Assembly (NCBI RefSeq): GCF_002008165.1
Contig: NZ_MRDM01000015.1
Coordinates: 62,001-126,000 of the forward strand
Source: Rhizobium laguerreae
GTDB taxonomy: Bacteria; Pseudomonadota; Alphaproteobacteria; Rhizobiales; Rhizobiaceae
Direction of reading: 5' to 3'
Length of the DNA stretch: 64,000 bases
The notes under the pieces are model-generated. The model was not told where the DNA came from. It was given only the letters and a program-made list of their open reading frames with translations, and searched no databases. Positions 16,910 through 26,309 of this stretch are shown here, piece after piece. A program made the position numbers and the translations under genes. Positions within the stretch are counted from its first letter, which is position 1; each line of letters opens with the position of its first letter.

Positions 16910-17992
16910 TCAGAGTTCGAGCGCGAGCTGCGGTTCTTGCCCGCTCTCGTCGGTGTTCAGCGATGACAGGGTGATCCCAAGCAGCCGCACCGGATGTTTG
17001 AACGGGAACACTGTGGCGAGCATGGTCTCTGCTATCTCCAGGATCATGTCGATGCCCGAAACGGATCCCGCCACGGTCTTGCTGCGTGTCGCCTGGCTGA
17101 AATCAGAATATTTGATTTTGACGGTCACGGTCTTTCCCGTGATGTTGTGCGCCTCGCAATAGCGCCAGACCTTTTCGGCCAGGGGCCGCAGCTCGGCCTT
17201 GGCCGGATCGAGATCATCGATGTCCTCAACGAACGTGTCTTCGGCGCCGACGGACTTCCGGATGCGATCAGGTCTAACCTGCCGTTCGTCGATCCCACGG
17301 GCAATGCCGTAGAAATACGGACCGGACTTGCCAAAATGCTGCTGAAGGAAGGCGAGTGATTTCGATTTGAGATCGAGCCCGGTTTCGATGCCATGTCGTT
17401 TCATCCGCTCGGCGGTGGCCGGCCCCACGCCATGAAATTTCTTGACGGGGAGGGCTTCGACAAAACCCGGGCCGTTCTTCGGCGTGATGACAGCCTGGCC
17501 GTTCGGCTTGTTCAGGTCGCTCGCCATCTTGGCCAGGAACTTGTTGTAGGAGATGCCAGCAGAGGCATTGAGGCCCGTGACCGCCTTGATCTTCGCACGG
17601 ATCTCCAGCGCAATCTCGGTCGCGATCTCCATGCCCTTCAGGTTCTCGGTCACATCGAGATAAGCCTCGTCGAGTGAAAGCGGCTCGACCAGCGGCGTAT
17701 ATTCCGCAAAGATCTCCCGGATCTGCTGCGAGACCTGCCGATAAACCTCGAATCGCGGTGGGACGAAGATCAGATCCGGACATTTGCGCTTGGCGGTCAC
17801 CGACGGCATGGCCGAATGCACGCCGAAAACACGGGCCTCATAACTCGCTGCCGCCACAACGCCACGTGCCGCGGATCCACCGACGGCCAATGGCAGGCCA
17901 CGCAGCTCCGGATTGTCACGTTGCTCGACCGAGGCATAGAAGGCATCCATATCGACATGGATGATTTTGCGCAGGGGTTGTACGCTCCCCAT
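16910..17992 (-). CDS. dinB: DNA polymerase IV (DinB)
   Basis: A Y-family translesion polymerase of about 360 residues. The N-terminal catalytic motif is KIIHVDMDAFYASVEQRD and the second acidic motif is PLSLDEAYLDVT. The helix-hairpin-helix region follows (VKKFHGVGPATAERMKRHGI), and then the little-finger domain. I chose ATG 17990-17992, which puts the start just before the RKIIHVD strand as usual; ATG 18037 or TTG 18073 would extend it. The C-terminus lacks an obvious clamp-binding peptide of the QLPLF type; QPQLALEL at the end may serve. It lies downstream of a SRAP-domain gene on the same strand, a repair-related pair. Confidence 0.92.
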   Translation of the reverse strand: MGSVQPLRKIIHVDMDAFYASVEQRDNPELRGLPLAVGGSAARGVVAAASYEARVFGVHSAMPSVTAKRKCPDLIFVPPRFEVYRQVSQQIREIFAEYTPLVEPLSLDEAYLDVTENLKGMEIATEIALEIRAKIKAVTGLNASAGISYNKFLAKMASDLNKPNGQAVITPKNGPGFVEALPVKKFHGVGPATAERMKRHGIETGLDLKSKSLAFLQQHFGKSGPYFYGIARGIDERQVRPDRIRKSVGAEDTFVEDIDDLDPAKAELRPLAEKVWRYCEAHNITGKTVTVKIKYSDFSQATRSKTVAGSVSGIDMILEIAETMLATVFPFKHPVRLLGITLSSLNTDESGQEPQLALEL

Positions 17993-18069
17993 GACGTCAG
18001 TGCCCACAGGATAAGCCGGCATTTCGTGTACGGGCATCTGACTGCTCTGGTCGTGCTGAGTAGAGCTGA

Positions 18070-18747
18070 TCAAAGCAACAGACCTTCCTCGTCCGGCTTC
18101 GGTTTGGCCTGTGGCGGCACGATCACCAGCATGTTGCCCGGTAGCGGACGCTGTAGGTGGCGGGCTTCATCCCACGATGCTGTCAGCCAAGCCTCGACTT
18201 CTTCAGGCGTGGTCAGGATGGAGGGCATGGCCTTTTGATGGATAGGCGAGACGATCTCGTTGGGCGAGGTCGTCAGAAATCCGAAGAGTTCGTATTCCTG
18301 TTCACCATCCCTGACCTTCCGCACGCCTTTCCAGGGCGTCCAGAAGCCCGCGAAAAACATCAGCGGCCGATCTTCATTGCCGGCAAACCAGGCGTTCGGC
18401 ACGCGTCCGCCCTCCACCTTGCTGCTTGGGTCGGGCTCGGCAAAGGACGTGAACGGCACGACGCAGCGGCTAGTTGGGCCGAGCCAGCGGCGCCAATGAG
18501 GGGAGTTTACATTGCGGATATTGGTGACGCCCGGGTCGTAGTTTTTCACATAGGCTGGCGGCGACGGCATCCCCCAGGTCGCCCGAGCAATCTCGCGCTG
18601 TCCGTCCTCGGCGACGCGGACAATCGGCGCCTGATAGCCTGGATAAACATCGAAGGAGGCTTCATTCCAGCCGGCTCGATCCCGGAACGCCTTTGTAAAT
18701 TGCAGAACCGCGTCACGCGTGGTCGTCACATTATAGAGATTACACAC
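18070..18747 (-). CDS. SRAP-domain protein (YedK/HMCES family)
   Basis: A 225-residue SRAP protein. The invariant catalytic Cys2 (MCNLYN) is exposed after Met removal. The active-site His is in VSPIHQKAMPSIL, and the conserved FTSFAEPD and FFAGFWTPW segments are present. SRAP proteins crosslink to abasic sites in single-stranded DNA and shield them during replication. The ATG at 18745-18747 is fixed by the Cys2 requirement. It sits just upstream of dinB. No GTTC-N7-GTTC type SOS box is visible ahead of it, so LexA control is not shown here. Confidence 0.92.
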   Translation of the reverse strand: MCNLYNVTTTRDAVLQFTKAFRDRAGWNEASFDVYPGYQAPIVRVAEDGQREIARATWGMPSPPAYVKNYDPGVTNIRNVNSPHWRRWLGPTSRCVVPFTSFAEPDPSSKVEGGRVPNAWFAGNEDRPLMFFAGFWTPWKGVRKVRDGEQEYELFGFLTTSPNEIVSPIHQKAMPSILTTPEEVEAWLTASWDEARHLQRPLPGNMLVIVPPQAKPKPDEEGLLL

Positions 18748-18828
18748 TACCCGTCCTCCTATCCAATGCGGGTCAAGGCGAAGTTTCCGACCCTTCGGAA
18801 CGCAATCAAGCTTTGAAAGCCCCAGCGA

Positions 18829-19089
18829 TCACGTGGGCACTTGCAGCTCAACAGCCTTACCGGCCTCCAACAAACAGGGAAATCCCGTCCCGCATCTATC
18901 CTGCCCGTCAGAACAGTGCATCTTGTCGCAACCCATTGCCATCCGACGGCGCAGATCCACAAAACGCATGCCGGCGCCAAACTGTTTCACCAGCGCCTTG
19001 CGATCAAGCTCGCCCTGCTGACCGCATGGCTTGCATTGGACGGTGATCACCGGTCCCTTGAAATCTCTAAGCGTCAGCAGGCCGGGCAT
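18829..19089 (-). CDS. Small Cys-rich protein, unknown function
   Basis: An 86-residue protein with CKPCG at residues 19-23 and two further Cys residues in the C-terminal third (KMHCSDGQDRCGTGF), a spacing that could bind zinc. It starts MPGLLTLRDFKGPV. I know of no function. It lies between the SRAP gene and the imu cassette, on the strand opposite imuA. Confidence 0.6.
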   Translation of the reverse strand: MPGLLTLRDFKGPVITVQCKPCGQQGELDRKALVKQFGAGMRFVDLRRRMAMGCDKMHCSDGQDRCGTGFPCLLEAGKAVELQVPT

Positions 19090-19232
19090 ATCTCTATTTT
19101 CTCATCCACGATATTTTTCATCACATTCTGCATCGGATTGAATCTGCTTGATGAATCGATTGAACAACAGCCGTCTCGTGATGATGGCGGCTGTCCACCT
19201 GATTCTTGCCCGTTGACTCATCGCCGGTTAAA

Positions 19233-19247
19233 GAACAAAAACAGAAC
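19233..19247 (+). promoter_or_regulatory. SOS box (LexA site) before imuA
   Basis: GAAC (19233-19236), seven bases, then GAAC (19244-19247) is the reverse complement of the alphaproteobacterial LexA consensus GTTC-N7-GTTC. It lies 50 bp upstream of the imuA start, which fits damage-inducible control of imuA-imuB-dnaE2. Confidence 0.85.
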
Positions 19248-19297
19248 ATATCAGCCTTTTTTTGGCTATGCAAATGCACTCTTGACGTGGGAAACCG

Positions 19298-20053
19298 ATG
19301 CCAATCACTGCCGCCAACCTCGTCATTTCCGAACTTCAGGACCGCATCCGGCGGCTTGAAGGCGGAGCTGCGCGCAAGGGCGAGGTGCTGTCGTTCGGAA
19401 TTGCCGAGATCGATGCAAAGCTACCCGGTGGTGGGCTGGCCTGTGGTGCCTTGCACGAAGTGGCTGGTGGTGGTGCCGATGCGGTGCATGGCGCAGCCGC
19501 CGCGCTGTTTGTCGCTGGGATCGTCGCGCGCACCAAAGGCGACATTCTGTGGTGCCTGACACGGCCGGATCTCTTCGCGCCGGCATTGGCTCAGGCAGGC
19601 CTCCATCATGATCGGGTGATCTATGTCGAAGCCGACCGGGAAGAGGACGTGCTGACCAATTTCGAGGAGGGCCTGCGTTTTGGCGGGCTTGGGGCTGTGG
19701 TCGCCGAGCTCGTGCGACTGCCGATGACCGTCTCGCGGCGGTTGCAGCTGGCGGCCGAGGCGTCGGGAACGATCGGCATTGCGCTGCGACGATGGCGTCG
19801 CCCGACGGAGGCCGCCGATTTCGGGCAGCCGACGGCCGCCACGACACGCTGGCGCATCAGCGTCCTGCCCTCCGAGCCGCTTCCCGTGCCGGGCATCGGC
19901 CGGGCGCGGTGGCTGGCGGAACTGATCAGAGCAAGAGCGGGAGAAGCCGCAGAATTTGAAATAGGTGCCTGCGATGCCACGGGTCGTATCAGTCTTTCTC
20001 CCAACGCTCGCGACGGACAGGATCAGGCGCGCCGAGCCCGGAATCTTGCCTGA
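19298..20053 (+). CDS. imuA: ImuA, RecA-like damage-tolerance protein
   Basis: A 251-residue protein of the ImuA family, a RecA/SulA-like fold. It shows the conserved start of the domain (LSFGIAEIDAKLPGGGLACGALHEVAG), the strand pair DILWCLTRPDLFAP and VIYVEADREEDVL, and GLGAVVAEL. It links the mutasome to RecA filaments and, with ImuB and DnaE2, carries out error-prone repair synthesis. It is first in the operon, 50 bp after an SOS box, and overlaps imuB by 80 bp. Confidence 0.92.
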   Translation: MPITAANLVISELQDRIRRLEGGAARKGEVLSFGIAEIDAKLPGGGLACGALHEVAGGGADAVHGAAAALFVAGIVARTKGDILWCLTRPDLFAPALAQAGLHHDRVIYVEADREEDVLTNFEEGLRFGGLGAVVAELVRLPMTVSRRLQLAAEASGTIGIALRRWRRPTEAADFGQPTAATTRWRISVLPSEPLPVPGIGRARWLAELIRARAGEAAEFEIGACDATGRISLSPNARDGQDQARRARNLA

Positions 20054-21485
20054 AACCCCCGTCGTGGTTGTCGCGCGCAGTGGATCGAAACGCACCGTCG
20101 CAGCAATCGACGCTGCGGCCTTCAAGGCCGGCGTTCGCATCGGCATGCCCGCCGCCAAAGCCCAGGCGATGATATCCGGCCTGCATCTGGTCGATGCCGA
20201 CCCGAACGGCGATGCCGCGGCGGTGGAGCGCCTGGCGCTGTGGATGCTGCGCCAATATACTCCGGTGGTGGCAATGGACGGTCCCGACGGCATCGTCATG
20301 GATACCGAGGGGGCAGACCATCTGCGCGGCGGCGAGTTGTCGATGCTGACTGGCCTGGTCAACGCTCTGAGAGGCCGCGGCCTTCAGGCCCGTGGCGCCA
20401 TTGCTGATACCTGGGGCAGCGCCCATGCCATCGCCCGCACTACCCTGCGAGAGGTGGTCATCATACCGGTTGGCGAGACGTCCAAAGCTGTCGTCAACCT
20501 GCCAATATCCAGTCTTCGCCTCCCTCATGAAATCGTCAGCGGCCTGGCCGTGCTCGGGTTCCGTACCGTCGGCGAAGTGTCGGCAACGCCGCGAGCGCCT
20601 TTGACACTGCGTTTCGGGCCGGAGATCGGCCGCAGGCTAGATCAGATGTTCGGACGCCTTGCCGAACCGATCGATCCCATTCGCACAGCCGACCTGATCG
20701 AAGTGGCCCGATCTTTTTCCGAGCCGATCGGGGCCTCTGAGACCATCGCCAAATATATCGGTAAGCTGGTGGTCGAACTCTGCGCGGCGTTAGAGACGCG
20801 CGGGCAGGGTGTTCGCCGCGCCGATCTCATCGTCTACCGCGTCGACAACACCTTGCAGTCCCTGCGTGCCGGCACGGCCAAGCCGGTGCGCGATATCCCC
20901 CATCTGACAAAGCTTCTCTGTTCCAGCATCGAGAAGATAGATCCCGGTTTCGGCATCGAGAAACTGTCGCTTGCCGCGACGATGATCGAGCCATTCGAAG
21001 AAAAGCAGTCCATCTCCTCGCTGGTCGAGGAAACCATCGTCGATGTGACGCCTCTGCTCGACAGTCTTGGTAATCGCGGTCAGCGCATGTACCGGCTGGC
21101 GCCGGTCGAAAGCGACGTTCCCGAGCGCAATGTCGGACGTGTCTCCCCCGTTTCCGCAAAACTGGGTCAGGCGTGGCCGACCCGCTGGCCCCGGCCGAGC
21201 CGGATGCTGGAGCACCCGGAACGGATTGAGGTGATTGCGCTCACACCCGACCATCCGCCGGCATCCATGACCTGGCGCGGCAAGCGCCGGCGCATCAAGC
21301 GTGGTGACGGGCCGGAACGAGTATTCGGCGAGTGGTGGGTTCGTTCCTCCGAGATGGAGGCTGTCAGGGATTATTATTCTGTCGAGGACGAGGACGGCAA
21401 TCGCTTCTGGGTCTATCGCTCCGGCGACGGCGTGGATCCCGCGACCGGAACGGCCAAATGGTTTTTGCACGGGATCTATGGCTGA
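19974..21485 (+). CDS. imuB: ImuB, catalytically inactive Y-family polymerase-like protein
   Basis: About 503 residues with a Y-family fold. The N-terminal segment VVSVFLPTLATDRIRR replaces the catalytic DxD found in true Y polymerases. The middle carries DGPDGIVMDTEGADHL and a little-finger-like region, and the C-terminus has a Trp-rich tail (WWVRSSEMEAVRDYY). ImuB bridges the sliding clamp, ImuA and DnaE2. ATG 19974 gives MPRVVSVFLP; GTG 19965 is possible. Its stop overlaps the dnaE2 start (TGATG at 21483-21487). Confidence 0.92.
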   Translation: MPRVVSVFLPTLATDRIRRAEPGILPETPVVVVARSGSKRTVAAIDAAAFKAGVRIGMPAAKAQAMISGLHLVDADPNGDAAAVERLALWMLRQYTPVVAMDGPDGIVMDTEGADHLRGGELSMLTGLVNALRGRGLQARGAIADTWGSAHAIARTTLREVVIIPVGETSKAVVNLPISSLRLPHEIVSGLAVLGFRTVGEVSATPRAPLTLRFGPEIGRRLDQMFGRLAEPIDPIRTADLIEVARSFSEPIGASETIAKYIGKLVVELCAALETRGQGVRRADLIVYRVDNTLQSLRAGTAKPVRDIPHLTKLLCSSIEKIDPGFGIEKLSLAATMIEPFEEKQSISSLVEETIVDVTPLLDSLGNRGQRMYRLAPVESDVPERNVGRVSPVSAKLGQAWPTRWPRPSRMLEHPERIEVIALTPDHPPASMTWRGKRRRIKRGDGPERVFGEWWVRSSEMEAVRDYYSVEDEDGNRFWVYRSGDGVDPATGTAKWFLHGIYG

Positions 21486-24400
21486 TGCGCTACGCCGAAC
21501 TCCAGGTCACCAGTCATTTTTCCTTCCTGCGCGGCGCGTCAGGCTGTGATGAGCTGTTCGCCACGGCCCGGGCACTCGGCACCGAGGCGCTCGGCATTGT
21601 CGATCGCAACAGCCTTGCCGGGATCGTGCGCGCCTGGGAGGCTGCCAAGGAAACCGGCGTCCGGCTGGTTGTCGGCTGCAGGCTGGATCTGACAGACGGC
21701 ATGTCGATGCTGGTCTATCCGACGGACCGGGCCGCCTATTCGAGGCTGTGCCGGCTTCTGTCGCTCGGCAAGGAGCGGGGCGGCAAAGGCAAGTGCGTTA
21801 TCGATCTGTCGGATGTCGCCCTTTATGCGGACGGTCTGCTCGCCATCCTGATCCCTGACGAGGCCGATGACGCGTGTGCCGTCCAGTTGCGCAAGGTGAA
21901 GGAGATATTTGGCGACCGCGCCTATATGGCGCTGACGCTGCGCCGGCGGCCGAACGATCAACTGCGCCTGCACGAGCTCAACACTCTGGCGATCCGGCAA
22001 AAGGTCCGGCCGGTCGTCACCAATGACGTGCTGTTTCACGAGCCGGGCAGACGACAGCTGCAGGATGTCGTCACCTGTATTCGCCATCGCACCACCATCG
22101 ACCAGGCCGGCTTCTTGCGCGAACGGCACGCCGATCGGTTTTTGAAGCCGCCAGCGGAAATGCACCGTCTGTTCAGCCGCTATCCTGAGGCACTCGCCCG
22201 CACCCGCGAGATTGTCGATCGCTGCCGCTTCGACATGAACGAGCTGACATACCAATATCCCGACGAAGCGATCATCCCGGGATTGACGGCGCAGCAGTCG
22301 TTGGAGAGATTCACCTGGGAGGGTGTTCGCGTTCGGTATCCCGAAGGGGTGCCTGATGATGTGGTGAAGATCCTCAATCACGAACTCGACCTGATCCGCA
22401 AACTCGATTACGCGCCGTATTTCCTGACGGTCTACAGCATTGTCCGCTTTGCGCGATCTCAGCATATCCTCTGCCAGGGCCGTGGAAGTGCCGCCAATTC
22501 TGCCGTCTGTTATGTGCTGGGGATCACGGCGATCGATCCGGCCGCAAACGATCTGTTGTTCGAGCGCTTTATCTCGGAAGAGCGCAACGAGCCGCCCGAC
22601 ATCGATGTCGATTTCGAACATGCCAGGCGCGAAGAGGTGATCCAGTGGATCTACAAGACCTATGGTCGGCAGAAAGCTGCGCTTTGCGCCACCGTCACCC
22701 GCTACCGCGCCAAAGGCGCACTTCGTGATGTCGGCAAGGTGCTCGGCCTGCCCGAAGACATGATCACGGCGCTATCTGCTGGCGTCTGGGGCTGGAGCAA
22801 GGAGGGCGTCGGCGAAAAACAGGTCAACGAGCTGAACATGAACATGTCCGACCGCCGCCTGCGGCTGACATTGGAACTGGCGCAGCAACTGATGGGCGCG
22901 CCCCGTCATCTTGGCCAGCATCCGGGCGGTTTTGTCCTGACCAATGACCGTCTCGACGAACTGGTGCCGATCGAGCAGGCGCGGATGGAGGATCGACAAA
23001 CGATCGAATGGGACAAGGACGACATCGAGGCGCTCAAGTTCATGAAGGTGGACGTGCTTGCCTTGGGAATGCTCACCTGCATGGCCAAGGGCTTTGCCCT
23101 TTTGCAGGAGCACAAGGGGATAACGCTCGATCTCGCCACCATCGAGCCGGAAGATCCGCCGACCTACGCGATGATCCGCAAGGCCGACACGCTCGGCACG
23201 TTCCAAATTGAGTCCCGCGCGCAGATGTCGATGCTGCCACGGCTGAAACCCCAGACCTATTACGACCTGGTCATTCAAGTGGCGATCGTTCGCCCCGGGC
23301 CGATCCAGGGTGACATGGTGCATCCTTACCTGAGACGGCGCGAGGGCAAGGAGGCGGTCGTCTACCCGAAGCCTGAACTGGAGGCTGTTCTCGGCAAGAC
23401 GCTGGGCGTGCCTCTGTTTCAGGAGAGCGCGATGAAGGTGGCGATCGTCTGTGCCGGCTTTACCGCCGGCGAGGCTGATGCGCTGAGGCGTTCAATGGCG
23501 ACATTCAAGTTCACCGGTGGTGTCAGCAAGTTCAAGGACAAGCTCGTCCAGGGGATGGTGAAAAACGGCTACACGGAAGAGTTCGCGGAAAAGACCTTCT
23601 CGCAGCTTGAGGGTTTTGGCTCCTATGGCTTTCCGGAGAGCCATGCCGCTTCCTTCGCTCTGATCGCCTACGCCTCCTCCTATGTGAAATGCCATTATCC
23701 GGATGTGTTCTGTGCCGCCCTCATCAATGCGCAACCGATGGGATTTTACGCACCGGCGCAGATCGTCACCGATGCCCGGGCCCACGGGGTGACGATCCGG
23801 CCGGTTTGCATCAATCGATCGCGGTGGGATTGCACGCTCGAAGAGATCAAGGGGACCGACGACCATGCCGTGCGTCTCGGGATGCGTCTGGTCAGGGGGC
23901 TGCCTGAACAGGATGCGGCAAAAATCGCGGTGGCGCGGGGCGACGAGCCCTTCGTTTCCATCGACGATATGTGGCGCCGCGCCGGAGTGTCGTCGGCCTC
24001 CCTGGTCAAGCTGGCCGAAGCCGACGCGTTTCGACCGTCCTTGAACCTTGAAAGACGCGATGCGCTCTGGGCGATCAAGGCCTTGCGCGACGAGCCGCTT
24101 CCACTATTCGCGGCTGCTGCAGATCGCGAGCGGGCTGTGATTGCCGAACAGCAGGAACCGGATGTGGCACTTCGGCAGATGACCGAAGGCGCCAATGTCG
24201 TCGAGGACTACGGACATACGGGCGTGACGCTGCGCGCCCATCCGGTCAGCTTCCTGCGCGAGGATCTCATTCGGCGAAACATCGTCACCTGCGCCGAGGC
24301 GACCTCGGCGCACGATGGCCGCTGGTTGATGACAGCGGGGCTGGTTCTGGTCCGCCAAAAGCCCGGCAGTGCAAAGGGCGTGATGTTCATGACCATCGAG

Positions 24401-24748
24401 GACGAGACAGGCGTCGCCAATGTCGTCGTCTGGCCGAGCTTGTTTGAAAGACAGCGCCGCGTCGTGCTCGGATCCGCGATGATGGCGATCAACGGCAAGA
24501 TCCAACGGGAAGGGGGCGTCGTGCATCTGGTGGCGCAACGGATGTTCGATTTGACTGGCGATCTGGCAAGCCTTGGCGAGCGGGATGGTTTCCGGCTGCC
24601 GCCAGGACGGGGCGACGAGTTCGCCCATGGATCACCGGGCAGTCCGGACAGTCGCGAGCGGCCGCCGATGGGCGTCAAGGCTCGGGAAATTTACATAGAT
24701 GACCTTCATATCGATACGCTGAAGGTGAAGAGTAGGAATTTTCAGTAA
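21485..24748 (+). CDS. dnaE2: Error-prone DNA polymerase DnaE2
   Basis: A C-family polymerase alpha subunit of 1,087 residues. The N-terminal PHP domain starts MRYAELQVTSHFSFLRGASG. The polymerase core has PPDIDVDFEHARRE near residue 371, and the C-terminal OB-fold region (GVMFMTIEDETGVANVVVW) lies near 960-980. The length and the missing tau-binding tail mark DnaE2 rather than replicative DnaE1. ATG 21485 overlaps the imuB stop, so translation is coupled. A decayed partial copy of a related gene lies at 62196-63033. Confidence 0.95.
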   Translation: MRYAELQVTSHFSFLRGASGCDELFATARALGTEALGIVDRNSLAGIVRAWEAAKETGVRLVVGCRLDLTDGMSMLVYPTDRAAYSRLCRLLSLGKERGGKGKCVIDLSDVALYADGLLAILIPDEADDACAVQLRKVKEIFGDRAYMALTLRRRPNDQLRLHELNTLAIRQKVRPVVTNDVLFHEPGRRQLQDVVTCIRHRTTIDQAGFLRERHADRFLKPPAEMHRLFSRYPEALARTREIVDRCRFDMNELTYQYPDEAIIPGLTAQQSLERFTWEGVRVRYPEGVPDDVVKILNHELDLIRKLDYAPYFLTVYSIVRFARSQHILCQGRGSAANSAVCYVLGITAIDPAANDLLFERFISEERNEPPDIDVDFEHARREEVIQWIYKTYGRQKAALCATVTRYRAKGALRDVGKVLGLPEDMITALSAGVWGWSKEGVGEKQVNELNMNMSDRRLRLTLELAQQLMGAPRHLGQHPGGFVLTNDRLDELVPIEQARMEDRQTIEWDKDDIEALKFMKVDVLALGMLTCMAKGFALLQEHKGITLDLATIEPEDPPTYAMIRKADTLGTFQIESRAQMSMLPRLKPQTYYDLVIQVAIVRPGPIQGDMVHPYLRRREGKEAVVYPKPELEAVLGKTLGVPLFQESAMKVAIVCAGFTAGEADALRRSMATFKFTGGVSKFKDKLVQGMVKNGYTEEFAEKTFSQLEGFGSYGFPESHAASFALIAYASSYVKCHYPDVFCAALINAQPMGFYAPAQIVTDARAHGVTIRPVCINRSRWDCTLEEIKGTDDHAVRLGMRLVRGLPEQDAAKIAVARGDEPFVSIDDMWRRAGVSSASLVKLAEADAFRPSLNLERRDALWAIKALRDEPLPLFAAAADRERAVIAEQQEPDVALRQMTEGANVVEDYGHTGVTLRAHPVSFLREDLIRRNIVTCAEATSAHDGRWLMTAGLVLVRQKPGSAKGVMFMTIEDETGVANVVVWPSLFERQRRVVLGSAMMAINGKIQREGGVVHLVAQRMFDLTGDLASLGERDGFRLPPGRGDEFAHGSPGSPDSRERPPMGVKAREIYIDDLHIDTLKVKSRNFQ

Positions 24749-24816
24749 GCACGTAGAGCGCGGACGAGACCAGTCGGCCCAAATCTATCGGTCAGGCTGG
24801 CCTCGCGGCCCGCAGG

Positions 24817-25020
24817 TCAGAGCACGCTAACGTTCTCAGCCTTCGATTTTCCGGTCTTGCGGTCCTGGCCAACTTCGAAAGTGACCTTGTCACCTTCTCT
24901 GAGCGAACCGCCTTGCTGCAAGGCGGACACGTGAACGAACACGTCGGTTCCGCCAGTTTCCGGCGTGATGAAACCAAATCCCTTGTCATCGTTGAAAAAT
25001 TTAACAGTACCGTTTGGCAT
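24817..25020 (-). CDS. cspA: Cold-shock protein CspA family
   Basis: A 67-residue single cold-shock domain. RNP1 is KGFGFITP and RNP2 is DVFVHVSAL, with the usual start MPNGTVKFFN. It binds single-stranded RNA and DNA as a chaperone. AAAAGGAACTGTC on the minus strand gives the ribosome site. It is convergent with dnaE2. Confidence 0.95.
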   Translation of the reverse strand: MPNGTVKFFNDDKGFGFITPETGGTDVFVHVSALQQGGSLREGDKVTFEVGQDRKTGKSKAENVSVL

Positions 25021-25165
25021 GACAGTTCCTTTTCAATTTTCGCAGCCGTTCACTCAAAGCTGTGTTAAAGTTGCATATCTGGGTGTGCTTTGCATCCAGG
25101 CTGAAACCCAACCCCGCTTCGCGGGAGAAAGAGAGTCCTATAAGCAATGAGGAATTTGAAACTAG

Positions 25166-25552
25166 ATGTCCAAGAAATTTAAGTTTGTGAACGACGGCGC
25201 CAAGCGCGCCTTTATGGACCTGCCGACCGATATTAGAATCAATTTTTCAGGCGAGATCCGGAGAGTTCAGGACGGTGACGACCCGCTGGATGACTTCAAG
25301 GTTCTCAGAGGCGAATGGAAGGGCGTCATCGAACTGCGCGAAAATGGTTCGCCCGCCTATAGAGCGGTCTACTGCGCAAAACACCTCAACACCGTCTACA
25401 TTCTCCATGCCTTCACCAAGACCAGCGAAAAGGCCGATCAGAAGGAGATGGACACTGCACTGTCCCGCTACAAGGAGATGATGGCCGAGGTCCGGGAAGT
25501 GACCCAGGCTGAAGCGAAGGCGGCTAAAGACAAAAAACCGACGAAGAAATAA
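25166..25552 (+). CDS. Gp49/HigB-like toxin of a toxin-antitoxin pair
   Basis: A 128-residue protein of the phage-derived Gp49-like (PF05973) RelE superfamily. It contains RVQDGDDPLDDFKVL, the central YRAVYCAKHLNTVYILHAFTK strand-helix and a downstream basic helix. These are ribosome-dependent or free mRNA endonucleases. The C-terminus is Lys/Ala-rich (AKAAKDKKPTKK), longer than usual. The candidate antitoxin is on the opposite strand, convergent, rather than in the same operon, which is unusual. Confidence 0.75.
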   Translation: MSKKFKFVNDGAKRAFMDLPTDIRINFSGEIRRVQDGDDPLDDFKVLRGEWKGVIELRENGSPAYRAVYCAKHLNTVYILHAFTKTSEKADQKEMDTALSRYKEMMAEVREVTQAEAKAAKDKKPTKK

Positions 25553-25574
25553 CGCTCCGAAACTGGAGCAAGGA

Positions 25575-25594
25575 GAGGCCGGTTATGCGGCCTC
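25575..25594. terminator. Shared terminator between toxin and antitoxin genes
   Basis: GAGGCCG (25575-25581) pairs with CGGCCTC (25588-25594) around six bases and is followed by TTTTTG on the plus strand. It overlaps the last codons of the antitoxin gene on the minus strand. Confidence 0.75.
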
Positions 25595-25906
25595 TTTTTG
25601 TTTTTCTTCGACACGGCAAACCACGTGATGGTTGCCATCAAGCGACGGCTTGAAGCGGTAGCCGAGGACTGCCAGGTAGCCAAAAAGCTTCTGGACTGAA
25701 AGGACGGCGATCTTACCGCGCACGAGTTCACTGACGCGCGACTGCGGGATGTCGAGCGCGGCGCCGATATCGGCATTCTTCCAGCCGCGCTCCTTGAAGA
25801 TGGCGACCAGCGTGTTGACAAGGTCCGATCGCAACGTCAAATCCGCAGCTTCGATCGGATCGCCCGTGATCGCTTCAAAGATGTTGTCGTATTCAAGCTG
25901 TGTCAT
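25583..25906 (-). CDS. HTH (XRE) antitoxin-like protein
   Basis: From ATG 25904-25906 the protein has 107 residues. It has a helix-turn-helix in its middle (KNADIGAALDIPQSRVSELV) followed by the short C-terminal segment LSVQKLFGYLAVLGYRFKP typical of HigA-like antitoxins paired with Gp49 toxins. The frame extends upstream to 26077, but that part is not protein-like. AT-rich sequence at 25907-25950 is the likely self-regulated promoter. It ends 31 bp from the convergent toxin gene. Confidence 0.75.
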   Translation of the reverse strand: MTQLEYDNIFEAITGDPIEAADLTLRSDLVNTLVAIFKERGWKNADIGAALDIPQSRVSELVRGKIAVLSVQKLFGYLAVLGYRFKPSLDGNHHVVCRVEEKQKEAA

Positions 25907-26309
25907 CGCACAATTCCGGACTTTAAAAATTACAGAATTCTGTAAATAGGCCAAAATGACGGAGCCGTCAAGTTGGCGACGCTGTATCGTGCGAACCCGG
26001 TGCGGAACGCTGCCACGCTCTCGCCCTTGGGCCGGCCAGGTGGCTGCGCTAAAGTCTTGCTGCCAGCAAGTCTTCACCGTTCAAGCTTTCATCCCTGATG
26101 CCCGTCTCGGCGGGAACGTCCGGAGCGCATCAGCAGCGACTTTGGCCATCCGCTGTAATGCGGAAGGCAGAACTCAGCCCATAGGTATCCGGGGGTTTTG
26201 TATGCCGACGGATCGAATGATCGGATGGTTGGCCTGCAATTCAGACCGGATCGATGAACGCTCCAACCATTGGCGTTTCCGACCCCGCTCTCTTGTCTGG
26301 CATCCCTAA

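Noticed and set aside
16717..16974. Open frames across the sRNA region
   Set aside because: The composition is set by the repeated anti-SD loops and stems; the frames run through the terminator and lack protein-like sequence.
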